Part shown: positions 1-6,470 of the stretch, piece by piece
Position numbering within the stretch: position 1 is the stretch's first letter
How the letters are laid out: every line of letters begins with the position of its first letter
From: JBGPYB01 sp041493035
GTDB taxonomy: Bacteria > Acidobacteriota > Vicinamibacteria > Fen-336
Assembly (NCBI GenBank): GCA_041493035.1
Contig: JBGPYB010000137.1
Location: forward strand, 1 to 12,279
Length of the DNA: 12,279 nt
Direction of reading: 5' to 3'
Program-made: the position numbers and the translations under genes
The notes under the pieces: model-generated
Told to the model about the DNA's origin: nothing
Databases searched by the model: none
What the model saw: the letters and a program-made list of their open reading frames with translations, nothing else

Positions 1-535
1 CGCCGATGGCGAGAAGCGATACATCCTCTGGCCCGAGGGCCTGAAGGTAGGGCAGACCGTGGTGGCGAGCGACGCGGCCGACATCCTGCCTGGGAACTGC
101 ATCCCCCTCAAGATGATCCCCGCCGGCACGATGATCCACAACGTCGAGCTCCGCAAGGGGAAAGGCGGCCAGATGGTCCGCAGCGCCGGCGCCGCGGCCC
201 AACTCGTCGCCAAGGAAGGGGACTACGCCCAGGTCAAGCTCCCGTCGGGAGAGGTTCGCAAGGTCCACATCGAATGCCTCGCGACCATCGGCCAGGTCGG
301 GAACCTCGAGCACAAGAACGTCTCCATCGGCAAGGCCGGAAGGACCCGCTGGCTGGGCCGGCGTCCTCACAACCGAGGCGTCTCCATGAACCCGGTCGAC
401 CATCCGCATGGGGGCGGCGAAGGGAAGACGTCCGGAGGTCGCCATCCCGTGACGCCCTGGGGGAAACCGACCAAGGGGTACAAGACCCGCAACAACAAGC
501 GGACCCAGAAGTTCATCGTCAAGAGGCGGAAGTAA
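1..535 (+). CDS. rplB: 50S ribosomal protein L2, 5' end missing
   Basis: Primary 23S rRNA-binding protein at the subunit interface of the 50S subunit, needed for subunit association and for the peptidyl transferase centre. The first complete codon is at base 2, and 177 residues are present. L2 is usually about 275 residues, so roughly the first 100 lie outside the window. Visible signatures are GEKRYIL near the start, KGGQ..RSAG in the middle, and DHPHGGGEG at 398-424, which contains the conserved histidine loop near the peptidyl transferase centre. The C-terminus KFIVKRRK is typical. The stop TAA (533-535) is followed by only two bases before rpsS, so the two are very probably translated together. 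The first in-frame GTG, at base 59, is internal to the protein and is not the true start. Confidence 0.97.
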   Translation, partial: ADGEKRYILWPEGLKVGQTVVASDAADILPGNCIPLKMIPAGTMIHNVELRKGKGGQMVRSAGAAAQLVAKEGDYAQVKLPSGEVRKVHIECLATIGQVGNLEHKNVSIGKAGRTRWLGRRPHNRGVSMNPVDHPHGGGEGKTSGGRHPVTPWGKPTKGYKTRNNKRTQKFIVKRRK

Positions 536-537
536 CC

Positions 538-855
538 ATGGCACGCTCACTAAAGAAGGGCCCCTTCGTCGACCTTCACCTCAGCAAGAAGATCGACCAG
601 ATGAACGCGGCCAATGACCGCAAGGTCGTGAAGACCTGGTCTCGTCGCTCGACCATCACCCCGGACATGGTGGGTCACACGCTGGCCGTGTACAACGGCC
701 GGAAGTTCATTCCCGTGTACATCACCGAGAACATGGTGGGCCACAAGCTTGGCGAGTTCTCACCGACCCGTACGTTCAAGAGCCACTCCTCGAAGGTAGA
801 GAAGGTGGCCAAGGTCGCCGGAGCGCCGGCCGCTGCCGCGCCCGTGAAGCCATAG
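538..855 (+). CDS. rpsS: 30S ribosomal protein S19
   Basis: Small-subunit head protein that binds 16S rRNA together with S13 near the A and P sites. The product has 105 residues. It begins MARSLKKGPFVD, the canonical S19 start, which fixes the ATG at 538 and not an upstream in-frame ATG inside rplB. The core continues through KTWSRRSTITPDMVGHT and GHKLGEFSPTRTFKSH. Usual S19 is about 92 residues; the surplus is a C-terminal tail rich in Ala, Pro, Val and Lys from about residue 83. The purine run GGCGGAAG at the end of rplB probably serves as ribosome binding site. rplV follows after nine bases, the normal S10-cluster order. Confidence 0.97.
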   Translation: MARSLKKGPFVDLHLSKKIDQMNAANDRKVVKTWSRRSTITPDMVGHTLAVYNGRKFIPVYITENMVGHKLGEFSPTRTFKSHSSKVEKVAKVAGAPAAAAPVKP

Positions 856-864
856 GGGAGCGTC

Positions 865-1224
865 ATGTTCGAGGCCAGCGCGAAAGCGAAATACGTCAGG
901 ACGTCGCCCCAGAAGGCGAAGCTCGTCCTCGACCTCATAAGGGGCAAGGGCGCTTCCGAGGCGCTGTCGATCCTGCGCTTCACCAAGAAGTCGGTGGCGC
1001 GGGACATCGAGAAGGCGCTCCGGTCCGCGGTGGCCAACGCCGTCCACGTGGCCGACAAGAACCAGAAGCGCCGTCTCGACGAGGACGATCTCTACGTGAG
1101 CGCCTGCTACGCCGGCAGCGGACCTTCCCAGAAGCGGGTTCGCCCCGCGCCGATGGGTCGCGCCTATCAGGTGATCAAGCGGTCGGCGCACCTCACGGTC
1201 CACGTGGCCGAAAGGGAGAAGTAA
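865..1224 (+). CDS. rplV: 50S ribosomal protein L22
   Basis: Binds 23S rRNA and sends a long beta-hairpin into the wall of the nascent-peptide exit tunnel. The product has 119 residues, close to the family length of 110-120. The N-terminal part AKYVRTSPQKAKLVLDLIRGK and the helix with SAVANAVH are typical. The hairpin covers about residues 84-112, with the tip PAPMGRA at 94-100; Escherichia coli has PRAKGRA there, so an arginine near the tunnel constriction is replaced. The start ATG has GGGGAG (856-861) four bases upstream. It lies between rpsS and rpsC as in most bacteria. Confidence 0.97.
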   Translation: MFEASAKAKYVRTSPQKAKLVLDLIRGKGASEALSILRFTKKSVARDIEKALRSAVANAVHVADKNQKRRLDEDDLYVSACYAGSGPSQKRVRPAPMGRAYQVIKRSAHLTVHVAEREK

Positions 1225-1227
1225 GGA

Positions 1228-1875
1228 ATGGGTCAGAAAGTCCACCCCTGTGGGTTCCGCCTCGGGTTCAACAAGACGTGGCGGAGCCGCTGGTACTCCG
1301 AGAAGGAGTACGCGAAGCTCCTCCACGAAGACCTGCTCCTGAAGAAGGACCTCAAGAAGCGCTTCGGCCACGCCGGCGTCTCCCGCGTGGAGATCGAACG
1401 CGCCGCCAACAAGCTCAAGATCAGCATCTTCACCTCGCGCCCGGGGATCATCATCGGCCGCAAGGGGCAAGAGGTCGATAAGCTCAAGCAGGAGATCCAG
1501 AAGAAGACCGGCAAGGAGGTCTTCATCAACATCCAGGAGATTCTGAAGCCCGAGCTGGACGCACAGCTTGTGTCGGAATCGGTGGCCCTCCAGCTCGAGA
1601 AGCGGATCGCTTTCCGGCGGGCGATGCGGAAGGCCGTCGACGCCGCTCTTCGCTTCGGCGCCAAGGGGATCAAGGTGCGTGTCTCGGGACGCCTAAACGG
1701 CGCCGAGATCGCCCGGTCGGAGTGGTACCTCCACGGTCAGCTCCCTCTCCACACCCTCAGGGCGGACATCGACTATGGCTTCCATGAGGCTCGCACCAGC
1801 TTCGGGCAGATCGGCGTCAAGTGCTGGATCTACAAGGGCGAGCTGGATGCCCTCCGGCCCGGGAAAGCGCTCTAA
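1228..1875 (+). CDS. rpsC: 30S ribosomal protein S3
   Basis: Small-subunit protein on the solvent side of the 30S head, forming part of the mRNA entry channel with S4 and S5. The 215-residue product matches the family length. It starts MGQKVHPCGFRLG; the usual form has isoleucine or a similar residue where this protein has Cys8. A type II KH RNA-binding domain is visible, with GIIIGRKG ending at residue 80 and the GRKG loop at 77-80. The C-terminal domain contains GRLNGAEIARSEWY and the GQLPLHTLRADIDYG signature. Its ATG is three bases after the rplV stop, and the purine-rich GGGAGAAGTAAGGA just upstream supplies the ribosome binding site. Confidence 0.98.
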   Translation: MGQKVHPCGFRLGFNKTWRSRWYSEKEYAKLLHEDLLLKKDLKKRFGHAGVSRVEIERAANKLKISIFTSRPGIIIGRKGQEVDKLKQEIQKKTGKEVFINIQEILKPELDAQLVSESVALQLEKRIAFRRAMRKAVDAALRFGAKGIKVRVSGRLNGAEIARSEWYLHGQLPLHTLRADIDYGFHEARTSFGQIGVKCWIYKGELDALRPGKAL

Positions 1876-1887
1876 AAGGATTCCGCC

Positions 1888-2307
1888 ATGCTGATGCCAA
1901 AGAAGGTCAAGTACCGGAAGCAGCAACGAGGGAGGATGTCGGGGAAGGCCTGGACCGGAAGCCAGGTCGCCTTCGGCGACTTCGGCCTGAAGGCTCTCGA
2001 ATGCGGCTGGGTGACGGACCGACAGATCGAAGCGGGCCGCATCGCCATCACGCGGTTCATCAAGAGGAACGGCCGCATCTGGATCCGCATGTTCCCGGAC
2101 AAGCCCGTCACCAAGAAACCCCAGGAAACACGAATGGGTAAGGGGAAGGGAGCGCCGGAGTTCTGGGTCGCGGTCATCAAGCCCGGTCGCATCCTGTACG
2201 AGATGGAAGGGGTCCCGGAGACCGAAGCCCGCGAGGCCCTTCGCCTCGCGGCCCACAAGCTGGGGATCAAGACGAAGTTCGTGAAGCGGTTCGAGGCGGA
2301 GGTCTAG
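1888..2307 (+). CDS. rplP: 50S ribosomal protein L16
   Basis: Late-assembling 50S protein beside the A-site tRNA elbow and the peptidyl transferase centre. The 139-residue product starts MLMPKKVKYRKQQRG, the common L16 beginning, which supports the ATG at 1888 over the ATG two codons later; AAGGA at 1876-1880 precedes it. The conserved GRIWIRMFPDKPVTKKP lies at about residues 62-78, followed by ETRMGKGKGAPEFWVA. Arg82 in that segment corresponds to the arginine that some bacteria hydroxylate (Arg81 in Escherichia coli). The C-terminus has the usual EAREALRLAAHKL helix. Order rpsC-rplP-rpmC is standard. Confidence 0.98.
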   Translation: MLMPKKVKYRKQQRGRMSGKAWTGSQVAFGDFGLKALECGWVTDRQIEAGRIAITRFIKRNGRIWIRMFPDKPVTKKPQETRMGKGKGAPEFWVAVIKPGRILYEMEGVPETEAREALRLAAHKLGIKTKFVKRFEAEV

Positions 2308-2310
2308 CCC

Positions 2311-2517
2311 GTGAAGCCCGAAAAGGTCCGCGAGTTGAGCGTCGACGATCTCAAGAGGAAGGAGAAGGAGTTGCAGGAGCAGCTCTTCCGCCTTCGCCTC
2401 CAGAAATCCGTCGGCCAGATCGACAACGCCCTGAAGCTCCGGGAGACGCGCCGCGACATCGCCCGGGTCAAGACGATTCTGAAGGAGAAGCAGGGATCGG
2501 CTCCGGCCGGGTCCTAG
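2311..2517 (+). CDS. rpmC: 50S ribosomal protein L29
   Basis: Small two-helix protein at the rim of the polypeptide exit tunnel, close to L23, where trigger factor and the signal recognition particle dock. The product has 68 residues, a normal length. It reads MKPEKVRELSVDDLKRKEKELQEQLFRLRLQ, then KLRETRRDIARVKTIL, matching the L29 helical hairpin. The start is GTG, three bases after the rplP stop; GGAGG at 2298-2302, inside the end of rplP, is at a suitable distance. No better start is available. It is followed by rpsQ, as expected. Confidence 0.96.
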   Translation: MKPEKVRELSVDDLKRKEKELQEQLFRLRLQKSVGQIDNALKLRETRRDIARVKTILKEKQGSAPAGS

Positions 2518-2529
2518 CGGGTGACTGAG

Positions 2530-2835
2530 ATGGCAGAGCAGGAGAAGGGCGCCGCAAGGCGACGCAACGAGCAGATCGGCGTCGTGGTCTCGGCCAAGAT
2601 GCAGAAGAGCGTGGTGGTGGCCGTCGAGCGCCTCGTCCGCCACGATGTCTACCGCAAGACCATCAAGCGCACGTCAACCTTCATGGCCCACGACGAGAAG
2701 GGTGCTGCCAAGGGGGACACGGTTCGCATCGTGGAGACCCGGCCCCTCTCGAAGAGCAAGCGGTGGCGCGTCGAAGAGATCGTGGCGAAGGCCACGGCCA
2801 CCGACGCCGACGCCATTTCGGCGGCCCAGGTTTAG
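2530..2835 (+). CDS. rpsQ: 30S ribosomal protein S17
   Basis: Primary 16S rRNA-binding protein with an OB fold, needed for early 30S assembly. Signatures are GVVVSAKMQKSVVVAVERLVRHDVYRKTIKRT, then HDEKGAAKGDTVRIVETRPLSKSKRWRVEEIV. Taken from ATG 2530 the product has 101 residues; a GTG at 2521 in the same frame would give 104. The ATG is preferred because GGGTGA (2519-2524) lies five bases before it, while nothing similar stands before the GTG, but the choice is not certain. Most S17 proteins are 80-90 residues, and this one has both a basic N-terminal lead and an Ala/Asp-rich C-terminal tail (TATDADAISAAQV). It is the last gene of the S10 cluster. Confidence 0.95.
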   Translation: MAEQEKGAARRRNEQIGVVVSAKMQKSVVVAVERLVRHDVYRKTIKRTSTFMAHDEKGAAKGDTVRIVETRPLSKSKRWRVEEIVAKATATDADAISAAQV

Positions 2836-2853
2836 CGGGAAGGGAGGCGCGCC

Positions 2854-3228
2854 ATGATCCAGATGCGAACCCTTCTCGAGGTGGCCGATAACTCCGGCGC
2901 CCGGAGAATCTCGTGCATTCTCCCGGTCGGAGGGTCGACGGGCCGGTACGCTCGCCTCGGGGACGTCATCACCGCAAACGTGAAGGAATCCGCTCCCGAC
3001 GCTCCCGAGCCGGTCAGGAAGGGGAAGGTCGTGAAGGCCGTCATCGTGCGGTGCCGCAAAGAGCAGCGCCGTCGCGACGGCTCCTATATCCGCTTCGACC
3101 AGAACGCGGCCGTCCTCATCAACGAGGCCGGGGAGCCCGTCGGAACCCGCGTCTTCGGGCCGGTGGCTCGCGAGCTGCGCGACAAGAAGTTCATGAAAAT
3201 CGTCTCCCTCGCGCCGGAGGTGCTCTAA
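2854..3228 (+). CDS. rplN: 50S ribosomal protein L14
   Basis: Five-stranded barrel protein at the 50S-30S interface, near bridge B8 and next to L19. The 124-residue product is two longer than the common 122 form, the addition falling in the loop ESAPDAPEPVRKG. Signatures are MIQMRTLLEVADNSGA, the GRYARLGDVI strand, and DGSYIRFDQNAAVLIN followed by GEPVGTRVFGPVARELRDK and the C-terminus KIVSLAPEVL. The ATG has GGGAGG (2842-2847) six bases upstream, a strong site. This is the first gene of the spc cluster, but the 18-base gap after rpsQ is too short and shows no promoter. Confidence 0.98.
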   Translation: MIQMRTLLEVADNSGARRISCILPVGGSTGRYARLGDVITANVKESAPDAPEPVRKGKVVKAVIVRCRKEQRRRDGSYIRFDQNAAVLINEAGEPVGTRVFGPVARELRDKKFMKIVSLAPEVL

Positions 3229-3231
3229 GCC

Positions 3232-3576
3232 ATGGGAAGGCACGTCATTCCGATGCGGATCCGGATCCGCAAGGGAGATCTCGTTCAGGTCCTCGCCGGC
3301 AAAGACGCCGGGAAGCGGGGGAAGGTCCTCAAGGTGATCCGCGAGAAGAACCGCGTGGTCGTTCAGGGAGTGGCTTTCATCAAGAAGCACACGAAGCCCA
3401 ACCCGCAGCGGAATATCAAGGGGGGCATCGCCGAGCGCGAGGCGCCCATCCACGTTTCCAACGTGATGATCGTGTCGGCCGAGGACGATCGCCGAACGCG
3501 CATCGGCAACAAGGTGCTGGCCGACGGTCGCAAGGTCCGGGTCAGCCCACGGACTGGCGAGGTATTGGACAAGTGA
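3232..3576 (+). CDS. rplX: 50S ribosomal protein L24
   Basis: Assembly-initiating 50S protein that binds the 5' domain of 23S rRNA near the tunnel exit. The 114-residue product carries a KOW motif at about residues 17-43, with DLVQVLAGKDAGKRGKVLKV, followed by the typical GVAFIKKHTKPNPQ. The start ATG 3232 has GGAGG at 3216-3220. ATG 3253 (residue 8, MRIRIRKGD) would also fit the family, which often starts close to the KGD strand; GGAAGG at 3235-3240 precedes it by 12 bases. The longer form is kept because of the three-base spacing from rplN. Its stop overlaps the GTG start of rplE. Confidence 0.96.
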   Translation: MGRHVIPMRIRIRKGDLVQVLAGKDAGKRGKVLKVIREKNRVVVQGVAFIKKHTKPNPQRNIKGGIAEREAPIHVSNVMIVSAEDDRRTRIGNKVLADGRKVRVSPRTGEVLDK

Positions 3577-4118
3577 GCGCCCGCATCAAAGAGACGTACT
3601 TCAAGGACATCGCACCGCGCCTGATGAAGGAGCGGAAGTACCCGAACGTGATGGCCGTGCCCCGCCTCCAGAAGGTCGTCATCAACATGGGAGTCGGCGA
3701 GGCCACCCAGAACATCAAGCTCCTGGACGTGGCCGTGGAGGAACTCGGCAGGATCGCCGGGCAGCGACCGGCCATGCGGCGCTCCCGGAAGTCCATCGCG
3801 GCCTTCAAACTTCGCCAGGGAATGCCCATCGCCGCCACGGTGACGCTCCGGGGCGACCGGATGTACGAGTTCTGCGACCGTCTTTTCAACGTCGCGCTCC
3901 CCCGCGTGCGCGACTTCCGGGGCGTGTCGACGAGCGCCTTTGACGGCCGCGGGAACTACACGCTTGGCCTCAAGGACCAGCTCATCTTCCCCGAGATCGA
4001 CTATTCGAAGGTCGACAAACTCCGAGGGATGAACGTGACTTTCGTGACGACGGCCCGGACCGACGAGGAGTCGAAGCTCCTTCTCCAGTACCTGGGTCTG
4101 CCGTTCCGCAACCAGTAG
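3573..4118 (+). CDS. rplE: 50S ribosomal protein L5
   Basis: Binds 5S rRNA with L18 and forms the central protuberance of the 50S subunit, contacting P-site tRNA. The product has 181 residues, the normal length. It starts MSARIKETYFKDIAP, and continues with VPRLQKVVINMGVGEA, GQRPAMRRSRKSIAAFKLRQG, the YEFCDRLFNVALPRVRDFRG signature, and the end LLQYLGLPFRNQ. The start is GTG 3573, inside the rplX stop (GTGA overlap). The same frame stays open far upstream, to about 2913, but that part is a shadow of rplN and rplX. In Escherichia coli, S8 represses the spc mRNA at this junction; whether that holds here cannot be told from the sequence alone. Confidence 0.98.
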   Translation: MSARIKETYFKDIAPRLMKERKYPNVMAVPRLQKVVINMGVGEATQNIKLLDVAVEELGRIAGQRPAMRRSRKSIAAFKLRQGMPIAATVTLRGDRMYEFCDRLFNVALPRVRDFRGVSTSAFDGRGNYTLGLKDQLIFPEIDYSKVDKLRGMNVTFVTTARTDEESKLLLQYLGLPFRNQ

Positions 4119-4124
4119 AGGAGG
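4119..4124 (+). promoter_or_regulatory. Shine-Dalgarno site of rpsN
   Basis: AGGAGG, a full match to the anti-Shine-Dalgarno core, lies seven bases before the GTG at 4132. It decides the rpsN start, since this small gene begins with GTG. Confidence 0.8.
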
Positions 4125-4131
4125 GGAGAGA

Positions 4132-4317
4132 GTGGCGAAGACGTCTCTCATTGCCAAGTCCCAGCGGAAGCCCAAGTTCGCTGTTCGGGCTTACACGCGG
4201 TGCAAATCCTGTGGTCGTCCCAGGGCGTTCCTCAGGAAGTTCGAGATGTGCCGGATCTGCTTCCGCAAGCAGGCCCTCGCCGGCGAGATCCCCGGCGTCA
4301 TCAAGGCCAGCTGGTAG
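4132..4317 (+). CDS. rpsN: 30S ribosomal protein S14, zinc-binding type (type Z)
   Basis: Binds 16S rRNA in the 30S head next to S3 and S10. This is the short, zinc-binding form: 61 residues, with a CxxC pair at Cys24 and Cys27 and a second at Cys40 and Cys43, placed to hold one zinc ion. The longer zinc-free form is about 90-100 residues. The end GEIPGVIKASW is the classic type Z ending. The start is GTG after an AGGAGG site. Its location between rplE and rpsH is the usual place of the primary S14. A zinc-free paralogue elsewhere in the genome is possible but would lie outside this window. Confidence 0.97.
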   Translation: MAKTSLIAKSQRKPKFAVRAYTRCKSCGRPRAFLRKFEMCRICFRKQALAGEIPGVIKASW

Positions 4318-4332
4318 GCGAGAGGTAACCGC

Positions 4333-4731
4333 ATGAACATGACCGATCCCGTCGCGGACATGCTCACCCGAGTCCGGAACGGAGTCCGGGCCAGGCTTCC
4401 CAAGGTCGATGTGCCTTGCTCGAAGCTGAAGGTTGAGATCGCCCGCATACTGAAGAGCGAAGGCTACATCGCCAACTACAAGGTGAACGAGGACGAGAAG
4501 CAAGGCGTCCTTCGCGTCTACCTGAAGTACGGCCCGGGGATGGAGCGAGTGATCACCGATTTGCAGCGCGTGAGCCGGCCCGGGTGCCGGATCTACTGCG
4601 CCAAGGACGAGATCCCCCGCGTCTACGGAGGGCTGGGCATCAACATCCTCTCGACATCGAGAGGACTCATGACCGGGAGGAGCGCGGCCCGCGAGGGCGT
4701 GGGCGGCGAAATCCTCTGCAACGTCTGGTAG
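4333..4731 (+). CDS. rpsH: 30S ribosomal protein S8
   Basis: Primary binder of helix 21 in the 16S central domain, and in Escherichia coli the translational repressor of the spc operon. The product has 132 residues, the normal length. It starts MNMTDPVADMLTRVRNG, followed by the KLKVEIARILKSEGYI helix, and carries the highly conserved STSRGLMT at residues 107-114, then AAREGVGGEILCNVW. That C-terminal half makes the rRNA contact. GAGAGG just upstream of the ATG is the likely ribosome binding site. The gap after rpsN is 15 bases. Confidence 0.98.
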   Translation: MNMTDPVADMLTRVRNGVRARLPKVDVPCSKLKVEIARILKSEGYIANYKVNEDEKQGVLRVYLKYGPGMERVITDLQRVSRPGCRIYCAKDEIPRVYGGLGINILSTSRGLMTGRSAAREGVGGEILCNVW

Positions 4732-4741
4732 GAGGCGCCCC

Positions 4742-5302
4742 ATGTCGCGAGTCGGACGCAAGGTGATCGCCGTCCCCAAGGACGTGAAGGTCACTGTCTC
4801 GGCCAAGGCTCTCCTGGTCCAGGGACCGAAGGGAAAGTTGGAGACTCCGGTTCCGCCGGGGATTCACTTCGACCTCGCCGGGGTGGAGCTCGCCTGCAAG
4901 CGCTCGAACGACGAGCGCCAGCAACGGGCTTTCCACGGGCTGGCGCGGGCGCTGGCTCAGAACGCCATCAAGGGTGTGACCGAAGGGTTCAGCAAGGAGT
5001 TGGACATCGTCGGGGTCGGGTACAAGGCGCAGGTGGAGGGGAGCAAGGTCGTCTTCGCCCTCGGTTTCTCCCATCCCGTCGAGTACAAGATTCCCGACGG
5101 GATCAAGGTGGCCATCGAAAAGCAGACCCGGGTGACGGTCTCGGGGATCGACCGGCAGAGGGTTGGACAGGTGGCCGCTGAGATCCGCGGGCTGCGTCGG
5201 CCCGATCCGTACAAGCAGAAGGGGATCCGCTACGTTGGCGAGGTCCTGAAGAAGAAGGCCGGCAAGGCCGGAGCCACGGGAGCCGGCGGAGCGAAGTTGT
5301 GA
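4742..5302 (+). CDS. rplF: 50S ribosomal protein L6
   Basis: Protein at the base of the L7/L12 stalk, near the sarcin-ricin loop where translation GTPases bind. The 186-residue product has the expected pair of similar alpha/beta domains, about residues 1-82 and 83-175. It starts MSRVGRKVIAVPKDVKV; KELDIVGVGYKAQVEG opens the second domain, and the signature PDPYKQKGIRYVGE is at 154-167. The last residues form a Gly/Ala/Lys-rich tail, slightly longer than usual. GGAGG lies six bases before the ATG. The stop TGA overlaps the GTG start of rplR by GTGA. Confidence 0.98.
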   Translation: MSRVGRKVIAVPKDVKVTVSAKALLVQGPKGKLETPVPPGIHFDLAGVELACKRSNDERQQRAFHGLARALAQNAIKGVTEGFSKELDIVGVGYKAQVEGSKVVFALGFSHPVEYKIPDGIKVAIEKQTRVTVSGIDRQRVGQVAAEIRGLRRPDPYKQKGIRYVGEVLKKKAGKAGATGAGGAKL

Positions 5303-5664
5303 AGGTCAAGACCAAAGAGGACATCCGGACCCGAATCCGGGCGCGTATCCGGAAGAAGCTTTCGGGGACGACCGTCCGTCCCCGACTGGCGGTTTTCCGC
5401 AGCCAGAGCCACATCTACGCCCAGGTCATCGACGACGATCTCGGCAAGACTCTCTGTGCAGCCTCGTCCCTCGACAAGGATCTGCGGGCCAAGACGAAGC
5501 GCGGCGCCACCGTGGCCGCCGCCAAGTCCGTGGGAGCCCTGATCGCCGAGAGGGCCAAGGAGAAGGGCGTCGCCGCCGTCGTCTTCGACCGGGGCGGCTT
5601 CCAATATCACGGTCGCATCAAGGCCCTGGCCGACGCCGCCCGCGAGGGCGGCCTCAAGTTCTAG
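5299..5664 (+). CDS. rplR: 50S ribosomal protein L18
   Basis: Binds 5S rRNA with L5 and helps attach it to the central protuberance. The 121-residue product has a basic N-terminal segment (RTRIRARIRKKLSG), then RPRLAVFRSQSHIYAQVIDDD, a long helix AAAKSVGALIAERAKEKG, and the conserved VVFDRGGFQYHGRIKALADAAREGGLKF at the C-terminus. It starts with GTG inside the rplF stop. GGAG about seven bases upstream, within the end of rplF, can serve as ribosome binding site; coupling to rplF translation is likely. Confidence 0.97.
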   Translation: MKVKTKEDIRTRIRARIRKKLSGTTVRPRLAVFRSQSHIYAQVIDDDLGKTLCAASSLDKDLRAKTKRGATVAAAKSVGALIAERAKEKGVAAVVFDRGGFQYHGRIKALADAAREGGLKF

Positions 5665-5674
5665 AAGAAGGTCC

Positions 5675-6232
5675 ATGAAGAACTACACCGAGAAGATCGA
5701 CGTTCAGAGCCTCGAGCTCAAGGACCAGGTGGTTTCCATCAACCGCGTGACGAAGGTCGTGAAGGGGGGCAAGAACCTCTCCTTCAGCGCCCTGGTCGTG
5801 GTGGGAGACGGGCATGGTTACGTGGGCTACGGGATGGGGAAGGCCCGCGAGGTCTCCTCGGCCATCAAGAAGGGCGTCGAGGCCGCAAAGAAGAACGTCG
5901 TCCGGGTGCCGATCACCGAGAAAGGGGCCACGATCCCCCACACGGTCACCGGCAACTTCGGCTCGGGGAGCGTCCTGCTGAAGCCCGCTTCCGAGGGGAC
6001 AGGCGTCATCGCCGGCGGTCCGGTGCGAGCCGTCATCACCGCGGCGGGGATCCAGAACATCCTGACCAAGAGCCTCGGATCGACGACCGCGCACAACGTC
6101 GTCAAGGCCACCGTCGACGCGCTCGTGCGCCTCAAGCAGCCGGAGCGCGTGGCGCGTCTCAGGGGGAAGACCCTCGCCGAGGTCACGGGCGCCGAGGAGC
6201 GGAAGCCGGTAGCGCCGCCCGAGCAGGCCTAG
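5675..6232 (+). CDS. rpsE: 30S ribosomal protein S5
   Basis: Acts in 30S decoding fidelity with S4 and S12 and lines the mRNA entry channel. The product has 185 residues. The N-terminal double-stranded-RNA-binding-like domain spans about residues 13-76 with VSINRVTKVVKGGKNLSFSA, where spectinomycin-resistance changes map in other bacteria (here the common sequence), and GHGYVGYGMGKAREV. The C-terminal domain includes GSGSVLLKPASEGTGVIAGG and the NVVKATVDAL helix. A short acidic/Pro tail ends the protein (EERKPVAPPEQA). AGAAGG three bases before the ATG is a close ribosome binding site. It is followed by rpmD, the standard order. Confidence 0.98.
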   Translation: MKNYTEKIDVQSLELKDQVVSINRVTKVVKGGKNLSFSALVVVGDGHGYVGYGMGKAREVSSAIKKGVEAAKKNVVRVPITEKGATIPHTVTGNFGSGSVLLKPASEGTGVIAGGPVRAVITAAGIQNILTKSLGSTTAHNVVKATVDALVRLKQPERVARLRGKTLAEVTGAEERKPVAPPEQA

Positions 6233-6244
6233 GAGCACTGAACG

Positions 6245-6454
6245 ATGCCCACCAAGACCAAGAAGGCCGCGAAGGCCGGCGGGAAGATAAAGGTCAAGAT
6301 GATCGGGAGCATCATCGGCTGCCCGGAGAAGCAGCGGGCCACGGTCCGCGGTCTCGGGCTGCGGCGGATGCAGCAGGTCGTCGAGCGTCTGGACACGCCC
6401 GAGATCCGGGGGATGGTGAAGAAGGTCCCCCATCTCGTCGCGATCGTCGGGTAG
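6245..6454 (+). CDS. rpmD: 50S ribosomal protein L30
   Basis: Small 50S protein with a ferredoxin-like fold that binds 23S rRNA. The core reads KIKVKMIGSIIGCPEKQRATVRGLGLRRM then VERLDTPEIRGMVKKVPHLVAIV, matching L30 with its conserved LGLRRM and D.P.IRGM segments. The product has 69 residues; typical L30 is about 60. The excess is a lysine/alanine-rich lead, MPTKTKKAAKAGG, before the first strand. No other start lies close to the core, and GGAG sits nine bases before this ATG, so the extension appears real. Confidence 0.95.
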   Translation: MPTKTKKAAKAGGKIKVKMIGSIIGCPEKQRATVRGLGLRRMQQVVERLDTPEIRGMVKKVPHLVAIVG

Positions 6455-6470
6455 GGGAACGGGGGAGAGC

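Noticed and set aside
274..537. Upstream in-frame extension of rpsS inside rplB.
   Set aside because: S19 homology begins with MARSLKKGPFVD at 538; the upstream part is an Arg/Pro-rich shadow of L2.
1693..2643. A 316-codon open frame on the minus strand opposite rpsC, rplP, rpmC and rpsQ.
   Set aside because: Leu/Asp/His-rich low-complexity translation, opposite four certain ribosomal protein genes; a shadow of their codon bias.
2913..3572. Upstream open extension of the rplE frame, giving a 401-residue protein.
   Set aside because: The extension overlaps rplN and rplX and has an Arg/Gly-rich composition; L5 homology begins at GTG 3573 and gives the normal 181 residues.
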